Counted from the first letter of the stretch, positions 9,986-21,282 are shown. The stretch: DNA of 64,000 bases from Luzula sylvatica (GCA_946800325.1 OX326957.1:19689591-19753590), one strand, 5' to 3'. A program made the numbers and translations. Notes: generated from the sequence alone by a model not told the origin.

Positions 9986-11146
9986 TAATCAGTATTTTTT
10001 TCCCTAAGTATTTTTCTCCAAGTTTATGACGTAGATATGATTTAACAGGTTAAAAATTAACGTATAAATACATGATTTAATATCTTAATTCATGATTCAA
10101 TTATCTTAATTTATGATTGAACATCTAATTAAGATGTCAAATCATAAATTAAAATGTTAAATCATATTCACGTCATCGAAATTCTTTTAGAGATGTGGGT
10201 ATGTCCAACATTTTCCTTCTTTTAATAAATTGGTAGGAAACAATTTTGTTTAATTTGGAAATAACATTTAAGATGACTAATTTATTCCTAGTAAATAATT
10301 GTGTTTAATTTGGAAAGAATCTAAATAATTGCGTCTTAGGAAAAACTTAAAAAGTTCAAATCTTGCTAATTTTGAACAAAATCAATGATAAATCAAAATT
10401 ACAAAGTTCAAATGTGGGTTCTCTTCCCAATTTCCTCGTATTTAAATCCATTAAATAATGGTCTTGATTTAGATTATTTTTTATGTAACGCAATAATTTT
10501 GTTATATAATTTAATAATCTAGTTTATGATATCTTTTCGTAGGGTGTTGATATTTTAAACTCAAACTTTGAGCATTGAGCGCAGTGGGAAATTTGTTTTT
10601 GTAAAATAACCATTTTGCCATTTCTTTATTTGACCATTATTTGATCATGTCCTATTTTAAACTTGGGACTTTGGAGTAGCTTTTTTTATCTAAGAATGAT
10701 TAAAGAACCATCTGATTTGAAGAAAAATATTTGAAAAATTCGATTACCAGACTTTTAATTTGAAAGCTCGATTAAACTTGCACCATCATGTAAGTAAAAA
10801 GTTTTGATCTTGCATAATTAGAAGACTTGATGTAATCTTTTTATTTTTGTTCTCTTCGACCCATCTTGCAAATAATATCACAAACATAAAACCAATTGAG
10901 TTCCGGATGGCATCAAATTAAACTTTTCAAATTATATTGAATTAAACTCAATTGAAAAATCAAATCTCTAGTCAAACATGATATATCATAGAATTTTCTG
11001 TTCTCACATCACAAGACCTCGATCATATCAAAGAAGTTGAGCACTACAAGATGGATTTGGTACCCACAATCTCACACCAATAGAGAATACTTATTTATAG
11101 GAGTTGGCGTCAATTTGTTTTGTCAAATTAATTGTTTTCCTAACTC
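9986..11146. other. AT-rich intergenic DNA
   Basis: No convincing gene, RNA or bounded element. Between 10040 and 10170 variants of ATGATTTAA/ATCTTAATT are arranged as short direct and inverted repeats, possibly a worn MITE. Confidence 0.4.
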
Positions 11147-11330
11147 CTTTTAGGGATGTTTGGCAAGTGAAATTAGTAGAGTGGAATCGGATTATAAGCC
11201 GAAGGAACCTGCAATTCTTAATTTCACTGTTTGGATGTCCAAATTTTAAGATACTGAAAAATATAATTTTTTGTTTGGTTGTTCACAAAATTCTGAAATT
11301 TTGTTATTGAAAATGTAAAAATAATGTTTT
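11147..11330. mobile_element. PIF/Harbinger-like terminus fragment
   Basis: TTA is followed by GGGATGTTTGGCAAGTGAAA, a Harbinger-type end. It aligns along about 190 bp with 43474-43674 (both share GTTTGGCAAG, AATCGGATT, TTGTTCACAAAATT, GTTATTGAAAATGTAAA). The opposite end was not found within 2 kb. Confidence 0.6.
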
Positions 11331-11390
11331 ATTAAAATTGTTAAAAAATGTCAATTTTATAAATATAATGTTATGTTATATTAATTATAT

Positions 11391-11669
11391 GGATACAACA
11401 ATTTTTAATATAATTATTATATATTATTATAATATATAATATAATATTAATAATATGGATATAATTATTATATATTATTATAATATATAATATAATATTA
11501 ATAATATGGATATAATTATTATATTATCATTATTTTGTTAGTATAATATATTTATTATATATTATTATTATTATAATATATTAATAATATGGATATAATT
11601 ATTATAATACAATTCTTATATATTACTATAATAATATATAATGTAATATTAATAATATGGATATAATTT
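11391..11669. repeat. AT-rich minisatellite, about 51-bp period
   Basis: GGATATAATTATTATATATT recurs with GGAT at 11391, 11457, 11508, 11591 and 11659. The 11457-to-11508 unit is 51 bp and nearly identical to its neighbour; other spacings are 66-83 bp. Confidence 0.8.
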
Positions 11670-12097
11670 GAAGTGGTAACAGATGACGTGACAGTTAAAT
11701 TTTAATGATGTGATAAATAATGTGGCAAAAATTGATGACATGGCAATAAAATTTTAAAAAAATATAAAAAAATTTCTTTCTTTTCTTTCCTATGTTTTGA
11801 ATCCCGAGAAAATCAGTTTTTCATAAAATCAATTAGTGCTTAAACCCTAGAAAAAAAAGAAATTTTGAACGCTAATTGATTTTGGGAAAACCGAAAAAAA
11901 TTATGAAGATTCGTTGAAGAAAGAGGACGACTTGAGACCAAGAGAGAAAACTGAAATTTTTCTAGGATTTAGGCGCTAATTGATTTTTAGAAAAAAATTG
12001 ATTTTCTGGGATTCAAAACATAGAAGAAAAAAAAAATTATATTTTTTTCAAATTTTATTGCAATGTCATCAATTTTTGCCACATCATTTACTACTTC
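11670..12097. mobile_element. Foldback element (about 428 bp) with about 150-bp inverted arms
   Basis: The left arm (GAAGTGGTAA ... GTGGCAAAAATTGATGACAT ... CTATGTTTTGAATCCC ... AATCAATTAG) recurs inverted to the right, ending TTACTACTTC at 12097. The arms match over most of their length. No TSD could be fixed with confidence. Non-coding. Confidence 0.7.
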
Positions 12098-12679
12098 GCA
12101 TTTTTTTCTAATTGTTAGGATTTTGCTTGAAAAGAAGAAGAGCAATTATACCAGGTGACTATTTGAATTAATTTAATCCCCCCATTACCGCTAATTATAT
12201 ACTTTTAATTAATTTGCAGGGAAAGTTCGGTTTAATGGAATATTAATATTGCTCTATTGATAGGTAATTTTAATTGGCAGTTAATTTGTAGGTAATCTAT
12301 ACCCGTATAATATGAATCAACCGTTAATTTGCAGCTTTTCTAGGTGTATTGCTAAGCAAATTACCAGTTTAATGCATTTTTTCAAGGTGTATTGCTCCGT
12401 AATTAATAAGATTTGTACCTATCATTACAAAGATTGTTTATTATTAGATGTTTGTATTATAAAAAATGTGCATTGTTTTTACTTGTTTTTATCATTAAAA
12501 TTGATTATTAATTCCAATGATTCTCATACGTTATTGTTAACAATATAGAAGTATTGGACATACTTCTGATATTGAATACGATTTGTACATACCATATATC
12601 ATAAAAAAGAAATAGAAATAAAGATTTTATAATTAAATGTTAAAAAGAAAATATGGGTGATAATAAGTAATGAAACTAT
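12098..12679. other. AT-rich spacer
   Basis: No gene-like ORF, splice pattern or terminal repeats seen. Confidence 0.4.
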
Positions 12680-13052
12680 AAAGCTCTAAAGTTAATACAA
12701 CCATAATGTCAATTGTCAACACTAATTTATTCCATTCCCATGTTTGGTTCAGACATCAGGTAATAAAGTAACGTCATTCACGATGCCCATGGACATATTT
12801 CATGGGAATAGGATTACCACCAAAATTGGTGGCTTTTCTCCATTCCCATGGGCATACTATCTCTTTAAATATTAAAAACTAAAATTATTCCAAAAAAGTT
12901 ATTTATTTCACATAGTTTCTAAATTTGTAGAAAAAATGATGCATCAACCAAACATGACTATTGTATATGCCATGGAATACTATTTCATGGAATGAAATTC
13001 CTTGGCATATAATATTCCAAGGCATATTTCAAAGCTTCAACCAAACGGCCCC
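12680..13052. mobile_element. Tourist/Harbinger-like MITE remnant
   Basis: Ends on the right with CAACCAAACGGCCCC followed by TAA; the reverse complement is a Harbinger-type end GGGGCCGTTTGGTTG. The interior repeats CATTCCATG/CCCATGGGCAT motifs common in this MITE group. The left end is missing or too diverged. Confidence 0.55.
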
Positions 13053-14612
13053 TAATAGCATTACTTGAACACGCGATAATACGTAATGGAAATTTGAAAA
13101 ATAAGAACATGAATAACATAACGTCATCAGTAAACAAGTTAATACAAACATACTTGAAACCATGAATTTAATAGTTTACAAAACATTGTCTTAAACAAAC
13201 ACAATATTTATACACATAATATGTAAAGCACCATGATCGACATGGAACAGCACTGACTTAATCCTTTAACGCGTCGGGTAACACCTCGTGTTAACAATGC
13301 AGCCGGAACCCGGAGTGGCCTTTCTCCTTCCCATTACGTCTGATATTTGTTTGTTTCGGAGGTCTGAAGAAGAACATGTGTGAAATGGGGAGAGAAGTTT
13401 GAGAGGAAAAGGTAGGAAGATGATAGAGATGTTAAGCGTTATATTCAGGATTTAATGCTCACATTGGTGTCCTTTGATGGGAGACAATGGAACTAGTTTT
13501 TTTTTTTTTTTGGGGGGTTTAACTGATGTGTGTATCTTTTCATGTAACAAGTATAACTGACTCACATGTAATAGGTGTTTTCAAAAGTTTGCACACATGG
13601 ATGTTCAGTTGTTCACATTTGAACAATAAATTGAAACCAGTTGGGTACCATGGTGTTAGATTCAATGGACTTGGTATAGAAATTAATAGATAAGGCTATG
13701 TGCTTTTTCAATTTTTTATTGTATGTATGACGTACAAATTAAAAAACTTAATAAGAACATTTATTGAATTGAAAATCTTAATTGAAATGGATATTAATTT
13801 GGATTGGGTTGGATTGGGATCCAATAAGATCATGTATCAAAATGATGGGAAGATGGACTTTGACGAGACGTTCATTCATTACCACGCCAGTTAGCCACTA
13901 ATTGAGTTCGCGCGAGGGGAGGATGTAAGTGAATTAACACCACGTGCAAATGATGAAAGGAGGCTCTCTATTAACATCTGTCGTCGGCATGATTCAATCA
14001 AGGAAAGCGGAAGGATCTCAGGGACATAGTAAAATTTCTCCTTCAAAAGAGATATGTGTCATGTAGATGGTGATATTTCAATTTTCTGCCATTTTCATTG
14101 AAAACAAGAAAGAAAACTTCGCCTTGTAATATTCAATAAGATAATATAATATGTTGGTTTGTATAGAATATTTTTGCAATATGTATCATTTCCCAACAAA
14201 AAGAACCACTTCATCTTTTAGGTGTTATATTTTGACATGTTTGTATGTTCATCATGATATATTTCTTTGTAAACAAAATTGATAATTGAAGACACCATTG
14301 TTAGTATTTTAACTCTTCATTTCTACTTTTTCCAATTATATATTTATTGTTATTATTAAGAAAACAAATAATATATATATATTATTGGAAAAAATAATTT
14401 GAAAAATATAATATGAAAAAGGGCGAAGATATTTTAAGCGCTATTTTTTAGGTGTTGAAATATATAACACCCATTTTGCCCCTCTGTTCATTACTTTTAT
14501 ATATAATACCCATATTTTAAGCGCTATTTTAAGCTTAAATATCTCGCCATTTTACTTGGGATAAACCTTTTGATAATGAATAACACTTATATCATTATTT
14601 TTCCATAAAAAG
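13053..14612. other. Gene-free region
   Basis: No supported gene. A T(14)G(6) tract lies near 13498-13519. At 14421-14548 a small inverted-repeat element is likely: GGGCGAAGATATTTTAAGC at the left against a similar inverted sequence ending AAATATCTCGCC, but no TSD was found. Confidence 0.4.
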
Positions 14613-15085
14613 TGGATGTGTCGAAATATTAGCAAATTCAATATTATTTTACAAATAATATGCAAGCCACATTAGTGTGTTTTGATGTTTCTCCAGTATC
14701 TCATTGTATAAATTTGTTATGTTTGAGCATAGATATTATAGAAAATAACGCTTAATTAGTGTCTCTTAAATACACAAAAAGAAAATCAAATAAAAATAAT
14801 TCATTAAATAATAATGATGATTATGATTGACGCAAGTTTTGTTAGAAAAAAGTATCGTCTCTCTTTTTGTATGAATACAACCATGAAAACAAATTGAATA
14901 GGTTTGGAAAGCATGAAGTACATCATGTGTAACTAAACTTTTTTTTTTTGATAAATCTTGAATTTTACATGCGATTTGCAATGTAATTGTTACCTTTTGT
15001 TTCACAATAATAAAAAGGCCTTAAATTCTTTGGGCTATATATGTGCTTTGAATTTTGGACTTTGTTAATTTATTATAGTTAGAAT
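14613..15085. repeat. Dispersed repeat R, copy 2
   Basis: Same block order as the copy at 25211-25690: TGTCG..TATTAGC, ACAAATAATATGCAA, ATGTTTGAGCATAGATA, AAGTATCGTCTC, TGAATACAACCATG, then TTCTTTGGGCTATATA near the end. Non-coding. Confidence 0.75.
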
Positions 15086-15100
15086 AGGGACCAATTTTAT

Positions 15101-15139
15101 ATATATATATATATATAACAGAGAGAGAGAGAGAGAGAT
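15101..15139. repeat. (TA)n(GA)n microsatellite
   Basis: A TA run of about nine units is followed shortly by a GA run of about nine units. Confidence 0.9.
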
Positions 15140-15195
15140 AAAAATTAATATATCACTAATAGAAAAGTATTTACAAGATAGATTACATTGATTTT

Positions 15196-16835
15196 TTTTT
15201 TTTTTTGCAAAAAAATCCTTAAGCATATATACATTGACGCATTACATAAAATTTTCGTACAAAACCACATGTCGAAAACATAGACGGCTTTAAAGATTTT
15301 AAGTTTATAACACTTAATTTTATAAACTATTACATAAACTCTAATACAAGAAAAATTTCTCGAAATAAGTTTTCTTCACAATTTCCTTCATAGATATGCC
15401 ATCGATCGACAATTCTTAAACCTCGATTTCTTGAAGACTCCAACGAGACAATAATTATGAATCGAGAAAAAAATTCTTGATCAAGTTTTGTGTAGGAAAT
15501 GAGAGTGAATCGGTTAAAACGGTGAGAACGGATCTTTCTCTCATTCTCGACCACTCTTGAATTAAAATCGCCATTTATACCTTTGTGTTTGCTCTTGGAA
15601 CATTGTCTTCTTGATGTGTCGTGTCGAGCTAGTTTGCTTCCTTCATGTCCACGCCCCATAGTCCTCCACAAATGGCCGCGTCTTGTTAGTCCGGAACCCC
15701 CGAAACCAAGCCTCTTTATCCTCCTTTGTCGATGTTGTCTTGGGGGTAGAACTCGGGTGTGTCCAACCCAAGTTAGAGCATTTGAATTAGGTCTGTCATG
15801 GGTGTGGTTCGATGATGAGCTAGGATGTGGCCATGAAAGAGAGGACGGTGGTGGGGGCGTGAATCGAATAAAATTGGATGGAGGAACATGCGGTGGAGCC
15901 ACCATTGAACCAATCAGTGAAATGGAACCATGAATTCCCGTAAAAGAGACCTGAATAATACTCCATGATCATCCATGGGCTACATGAATTCTTGATGGTA
16001 TGCTTGAGAGAGAGGCCACTCTAGCGGTACAATGGAGAGAAGATTTGTCTTCACCCGATAAATTAGAATTTTCAACTCCATTCAACATGCCGAAAGTGCC
16101 GATGACTTGTGTAAAATATGAGATGTGCCAAAACTCAAGGGGAAAATCATGGAGTTCAATGGATACATTCCAAAGAATCTCGAAATTTCGTTCCGATTGT
16201 AAATTTGTCCATAAGCAGGGTTGGAGAAGAAACCGTGAAATCCAAAAAGCTTCATCTTCGAGAATGGTGAGGTTGGATAGGGATTCGGGGAATTTTATGA
16301 TAAAGTATGAATTGACGAGGTTAGAGACCTTGTAAGATTCCGCAGGCCCATTGAACCGATGAGGAGGATGGAATGTGATAATTCCGCCCGTAGTTGATGG
16401 GTCATCCCATTTTCGTCAAGGAATAGGGATTTCGTCGAATACGGGGACGGGGGAAAGGCATGAACTCGATTTCATCTTCCATTTGAGAGAAAGAAAGAAA
16501 AAAAAAACCTAAATTGGAGATCTTTGATTGGACAATGTGGATCGCGATAAAGAAAAACGCACAAAAAGTGCACTGTCACAATCACCACAAGGAAAAAACG
16601 AGGAATCAAAGTGAAATCGAAGTACCACTGACGTAGATATGTGAATTCAGGAGGTAACGGCGATGGCTAGCTTCAAATCTAGAAAGGAGAAGAAACCGAG
16701 ATGAGAAATGCAATTCCAAGATCGCCAGGAGAAGAGGCCGAGGCGTGAACGCAATTAGATGGTGGTGTCCACGGCGGAGGCCGGAGCCTCCGTGGATCCG
16801 GCGATCAGGAGCGGTTTCGTAGGGTTTCTCTGTAT
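15196..16835 (-). mobile_element. ORF1-only LINE-like retroposon (about 1.64 kb)
   Basis: A 14-bp duplication ATTACATTGATTTT flanks it (15182-15195 and 16836-16849). A poly-T run (15192-15206) sits at the left, i.e. a poly-A tail on the minus strand, followed by about 1.6 kb of sequence whose 5' end is at the right. The minus strand has a 5' leader of about 350 nt, then ORF1-like coding sequence, and no endonuclease/RT ORF. TSD plus poly-A tail indicates target-primed reverse transcription, presumably by a LINE machinery in trans. Confidence 0.75.
15340..16482 (-). pseudogene. LINE ORF1-like (gag-type) coding remnant
   Basis: Minus strand from an ATG at 16482 (MEDEIEFMPFPRPRIRRNPY). One frame reads FIIKFPESLSNLTILEDEAF, then LWNVSIELHDFPLEFWHISY and FTQVIGTFGML. 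This WxVxxELHxxPLxFW..IG..G pattern resembles the DUF4283-type nucleic-acid-binding region of plant LINE ORF1 proteins. The frame shifts several times; the last part is open for 191 codons in another frame (from 15905). Decayed or never translated as one protein. Confidence 0.5.
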
Positions 16836-17080
16836 ATTACATTGATTTTCAAAGATGATACTTATAGTATCCAAAATTAGTTATGACCACTAACACACTA
16901 ATCTAATGAGATCATCCTAACTACTACTTATGACATCACTAGTCCTATTACTAAAAGACTATCAATTCATGACTTCAACTCTCGAAGAATATCCCACAAG
17001 AAATCAGGATTTTCAGGACGCTTCTCGTACGAAACTCCAACATCACACAAGAATCCTTGATGGGAAAATATACTTGCCCT

Positions 17081-17262
17081 CAAAACTCACTCAAACATTC
17101 TTGATGCGTTAATCGATAGTGATTAAATGAATTGATTAGATTTCTAATCAATGGTTAAATGGATTGATTCATTTAAAGAGTCCAATCAATCCATTTAGAA
17201 ATCTAATCAATTCATTTAATCACTATCGATTAACGCATCAAGGGTGTTTGGTTGAGTTTTGG
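17081..17262. repeat. Foldback palindrome with a 47-bp perfect stem
   Basis: 17101-17147 and 17195-17241 are exact reverse complements over 47 bp, beginning TTGATGCGTTAATCGATAGT. The symmetry continues outward imperfectly by about 20 bp (AAAACTCA on both arms) and inward (ATGGATTGATT / AATCAATCCAT). Most likely a MITE. The perfect stem suggests either recency or gene conversion between arms. Confidence 0.85.
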
Positions 17263-17349
17263 GAGCCAATTATATAACCCCATCCTTGATTTCCATGTAT
17301 GAAACTATAGTTCTTATGTAAGGCTATGCACCCTATGCAATTAAATAAA

Positions 17350-17506
17350 GAACGATGCTACAGTCACTCCCAAATCCACTCCCTAGGTCCATTGACATGT
17401 GGACCCCACGCCTACTTTTGCAAAAATTAATTTATGTAGGACCCACATGTCATTGCCTTTGGAAGGAGATATGGGAGGGAGGGAGGGAGTGGCTAGGGCT
17501 TTATTC
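17350..17506. mobile_element. Mutator-like MITE (157 bp)
   Basis: A 9-bp TSD TTAAATAAA is at 17341-17349 and 17507-17515. The 22-bp ends match at 15 positions without gaps (left GAACGATGCTACAGTCACTC, right, inverted, GAATAAAGCCCTAGCCACTC). Non-coding. Assigned to Mutator from TSD length only. Confidence 0.7.
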
Positions 17507-17515
17507 TTAAATAAA

Positions 17516-17831
17516 TTTGGCTTGGAACTTGCATAATGCTATTGGTCATGGTTTTTTTTGTAATTCGTAGTTAGTATAGTGTCCGCAATTATTGTTTTAT
17601 GAATTTTACTGTAGCAATAAACTCAGATCGCACGTATATATGCTTTTACGTGTGAACATAACTATTTTACGTTACATTCGCTACATGTTAAAAATTCTTC
17701 CATCAAAAATCTGTTGTGTTATTTTATAAAATACAATCAAAATTCAAAACTTTAATATTCTGATAGTAATAGAATACTAAATATAATAAATTAAGGAGAG
17801 TTATGAAAATTATAAAAAGTTTTTTATTTGG

Positions 17832-17867
<36 letters not shown>

Positions 17868-17901
17868 TGTCGTATTTTTTTATTTTTTTTTTATTTGGCA
17901 T
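17516..17901. other. AT-rich spacer before the LINE, with poly-A
   Basis: A 31-base A run is at 17835-17865. TTTTTTATTTGGCAT occurs on both sides of it (near 17821 and 17889), which could be a tiny poly-A-only retroposition scar or slippage. No gene seen. Confidence 0.5.
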
Positions 17902-18025
17902 TAATAACGTATATTATGAGTTAATGCTAACTATATATTTTTAAGAGGGCAACGAAGGGCTGTACGGAGAGCAGGTAAAAAGGGCGATTTTTTGGAGGCT
18001 AAAGGGCGATTCCAGTCTTGGATTA

Positions 18026-21000
18026 ATGGGTTATCGGAGGGTTACGGATCCTGAAGGTTGGACCCGTTATGAGAAAAAACCACGACCCGCTTGGAATGCA
18101 TGCTTTTCAACACCTTTCACTCCATACAAACCCACCCACGTCCATAACAAATATAAACCCTCATCTCTTCACAGTAACAAACCGAACCACAAGCATCCTC
18201 CCTCTAACCATTACTCAAAAGCTCAATATCCTCCAATGGCTTCACAAGCTAACTTGCTCTCCCACCGCCAAAGTGACCGCGGCTCCTACATACCGTGGCT
18301 ACCTTTCAACCCGCAAGGACCGGCACCCGCAAGAGCAGACTCGGTTTGGATCGAGAAGAGACCACCTTGTGCGGACCCAATCCGCTCGACTAGGATCAAG
18401 CCCAAAACTCCAACGAGCTTCGTGCCGAAACCACCGACACCGGAAGAACTAGCAAAGGCGGCTAAGAAAGTGGCTAATGAGGCGCAATGGGGGTTAACAC
18501 CCGACGTAGACGGTAACTTCCTCGGCGTTTCCTTCCCTCTCCCAAAAGATCCGTCCCATCCCATTTGGTTTCGTCGTTGCTATAGATGCTTGGTGGTAGG
18601 ACATCGAACGAGTGGATGCACTAAACCGAGAAGGTGCACCAATTGCGGTCGCACCGGACACGTAGCGGCGACTTGCAAGAAACCGGTTCTCCCGGTCCCA
18701 CTTTTTGACCCACTAAAACCGCGTGGTAAACTCGGTCCTCATTGCCTACCGGACGGGAGACCAAAGGTGATTCCATGCTTTCACACTCAAACGGATAAGC
18801 TCCGAAAATTCATGGAGTCTATGAGCCAAACCGTGGTTGTGGATGCTCGTTTGGCACGGGGACATTCGCTCTCTAAGGTTCGACAATACCTATTAGCAAA
18901 CCGAAAATGGACCATGCCATTTCAAATCGCTTTTCTCGGGGATAACCGATACGTGGTTACCTTACCCGACAACGTGCCGAGAAAGGAGTTTCTCTCCGCG
19001 GAGCTCAATCGCTTCCTACACGAGCACTACATACTCTATCCGTGGGAAACCTCCGTTGATCCATCCCCGGTTAATTTTCGCTTCAAGGCTTGGGTAAGAC
19101 TCCACAACCTACCTTTACATTGTTTTTGTTTGGAAGAGCTCGCTAGAATTACGAGTTCGTTTGGGGAGATACTTTTCCATGGTCCTCTCAATAACATCTC
19201 CTACCTCGACACTCTTGATCTCCTAATTGGAACTATGGATCTCAAGTTGGTCCCGGAAGCGATCTCCTCTCTTGCCGTGGGAGGAAGTCAAGAGGTAGAT
19301 GTAGAGCCACTTAGCTCCATTGATGAACCTCTTCCATACCGCTTGGCAAGAGACCCGACCCCAAGTCTAGATTTTTTTGAGTCGCATCTCAATAAGATCA
19401 TCTTTGGTAAGCAATGGCTCGACGAATCAAAAAAGAACCAAAACACCCTCTCGGCATCCCCCACTCCTTCGAAGAAACAACGCGTGGAAACCCACACACC
19501 ACCTCCCTCGACAACCTCCACGCTGGTACCGACAAGCCAGCAGCAACCGAAGTCTCAAAAAATTACAACCGCAACGACCTTAACGGTGCAACCCGTAATG
19601 GAAACTATGGTGCAACCCGTTAACATGGTGCAACCCGAGCTAGTACAACCACGTGATCAGGAAAACACTCTCTCACTCCCCTCTGGCTCGAAATTTCACA
19701 ATGTATCGGAGTTATTTCGAGTATATGCAGAGAAAAAGAACAAGGAAAAGGAAAAGGTTGTAAGCTCCATTTTGGTGCAAGCTCCATGCATGAAAGAGGG
19801 TGATGGTACTAAAGTGAGTACTTCATCTGATAAAGTGAGATCAAATATTAAGGATGCATTAAATACCCTAGTGCATGAAGCCTATAATTGGTCCACCTCC
19901 ACTCCCTTATCACAGGCACCCACTTTTAGAGAAAAGGGGTCCTTGACCCAACCGAAAATTCCATCCTCTCAAAACAAATTCAAAAAGAGTAAAGCCCTTT
20001 CCACTTTTAATAAGGCCCATCCCGAAATTCCTCAGGCCCATCTCAAAGAAAAAAATCAAACCCTTGCCAATAATTTTGGAAAAGAGGAGTTGGGTTCGGT
20101 TGGGCCTTCTTTGGGCCCTGCAATCACCACACACACCATTTCTCAAGCCCATCCCGAAATTCCTATGGAGCCCACTCCCAATCCCCTCCCTGTAACAAAG
20201 AAGCACTCAAAATTGCTTGTCTCGGCAAAGAAATCTGATGCACCAACTCCTCTGACACTGCAGCCGAATGCAAAGAGTGTCGCTCAACCCGAAATGGCGA
20301 ATACGGGAGTAGCAACAGAGAAGGCGGGTCAGATGACGGCGATGACGATTATTCCTCTGACTGTGACTGTCACGAAGACACACAACCCGCTGACTGTGAC
20401 GACGACGCACAATCCGGTGCCGCTTTCGTCGAAGGTCGATACCAAGCAGCAGGAGGAATCTGGAGGCTCGATCGGTGCTGGACATGGATTCATCGATCGG
20501 ATGGAGAAGCGAGACGGTGTTGGACAGGGAGTCGGTGCTGGACAGGGAACGATAGCACAACCGAATTTTGCGGTGGTTGATGACGCGTTCGATCCGATGG
20601 ACGAAGACGAGTTCAAGGACAAAAGCGTAGACGTTCTGCTCAGCGAATACGAAGGTACATCTCAAATTTCTAAAATTAAGTTACCGTCAAAAGGTACCTT
20701 CTTTCTTAGGGAAAATTGTGTCAAGAACGCTATCTTTAACAAAACATTAACGCGCTCAAAAATCAAAACCAAGGGCAGTGATGGTGAAACTATTAAGTTA
20801 CCCACCAAAAAAGTGCGGGGTAAAGGATTACCAAAATCGATCAAAAAATCAATAAAACGAGTTAACATTTTAGAAGCACTCAATAATGATCTTCTTGATT
20901 CTAAAGAACTTGACCAAATTACATGTAACCGAATCGAAGAATTATGTCATATTTCTAAGGAGAAGTCAACCAATTTTACAAGCCTTGAAGAGGCCGAACA

Positions 21001-21196
21001 TAGAATTCTCTTTGAGCCGAATGTTGGCGAGAAAAATATAAAAAACACCATAATTAACCATATTAACAATTCACTAACGTCTTCTATTATTACCTCTAAT
21101 ATCGTAGCACAATATGGGTCTTTCGATGATGTTGATGACCTAGATGATGATGATGAGAACGAGGACGAAAAGAGGATAGCCGAGGAGGGTAACTAA
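18026..21196 (+). CDS. LINE ORF1 protein (gag-like RNA-binding protein)
   Basis: 1056 residues, thought to coat the LINE RNA. Two CCHC zinc knuckles lie near residues 184-219 (CYRCLVVGHRTSGC and CTNCGRTGHVAATC). After them comes a DUF4283-like region near residues 275-420 (KWTMPFQIAFLGDNRYVVTL, FKAWVRLHNLPLHCFCLEEL). The long remainder is Ser/Thr/Pro/Gln-rich with a basic patch and an acidic C-terminus (DDVDDLDDDDENEDE). In most plant L1 ORF1 proteins the DUF4283-like region comes before the knuckle; here the order is reversed. The frame before the first ATG is closed by a TAA shortly upstream, supporting the chosen start. Confidence 0.85.
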   Translation: MGYRRVTDPEGWTRYEKKPRPAWNACFSTPFTPYKPTHVHNKYKPSSLHSNKPNHKHPPSNHYSKAQYPPMASQANLLSHRQSDRGSYIPWLPFNPQGPAPARADSVWIEKRPPCADPIRSTRIKPKTPTSFVPKPPTPEELAKAAKKVANEAQWGLTPDVDGNFLGVSFPLPKDPSHPIWFRRCYRCLVVGHRTSGCTKPRRCTNCGRTGHVAATCKKPVLPVPLFDPLKPRGKLGPHCLPDGRPKVIPCFHTQTDKLRKFMESMSQTVVVDARLARGHSLSKVRQYLLANRKWTMPFQIAFLGDNRYVVTLPDNVPRKEFLSAELNRFLHEHYILYPWETSVDPSPVNFRFKAWVRLHNLPLHCFCLEELARITSSFGEILFHGPLNNISYLDTLDLLIGTMDLKLVPEAISSLAVGGSQEVDVEPLSSIDEPLPYRLARDPTPSLDFFESHLNKIIFGKQWLDESKKNQNTLSASPTPSKKQRVETHTPPPSTTSTLVPTSQQQPKSQKITTATTLTVQPVMETMVQPVNMVQPELVQPRDQENTLSLPSGSKFHNVSELFRVYAEKKNKEKEKVVSSILVQAPCMKEGDGTKVSTSSDKVRSNIKDALNTLVHEAYNWSTSTPLSQAPTFREKGSLTQPKIPSSQNKFKKSKALSTFNKAHPEIPQAHLKEKNQTLANNFGKEELGSVGPSLGPAITTHTISQAHPEIPMEPTPNPLPVTKKHSKLLVSAKKSDAPTPLTLQPNAKSVAQPEMANTGVATEKAGQMTAMTIIPLTVTVTKTHNPLTVTTTHNPVPLSSKVDTKQQEESGGSIGAGHGFIDRMEKRDGVGQGVGAGQGTIAQPNFAVVDDAFDPMDEDEFKDKSVDVLLSEYEGTSQISKIKLPSKGTFFLRENCVKNAIFNKTLTRSKIKTKGSDGETIKLPTKKVRGKGLPKSIKKSIKRVNILEALNNDLLDSKELDQITCNRIEELCHISKEKSTNFTSLEEAEHRILFEPNVGEKNIKNTIINHINNSLTSSIITSNIVAQYGSFDDVDDLDDDDENEDEKRIAEEGN

Positions 21197-21282
21197 GCGG
21201 ATTCTATGACACAAGATGACGCATTACTCCAACTTTTTGGGTAATTTAGGGAGTTTATTTTGTAGTAGTATTTGATATTAAT

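Noticed and set aside
15583..15933. 116-codon plus-strand frame
   Set aside because: Antisense to the ORF1-like coding remnant of the retroposon; a shadow frame.
17816..17900. Poly-A-only LINE insertion with TTTTTTATTTGGCAT repeats on both sides
   Set aside because: The A run touches the left repeat and is followed by other sequence before the right repeat, the wrong order for a simple retroposition event; slippage is equally likely.
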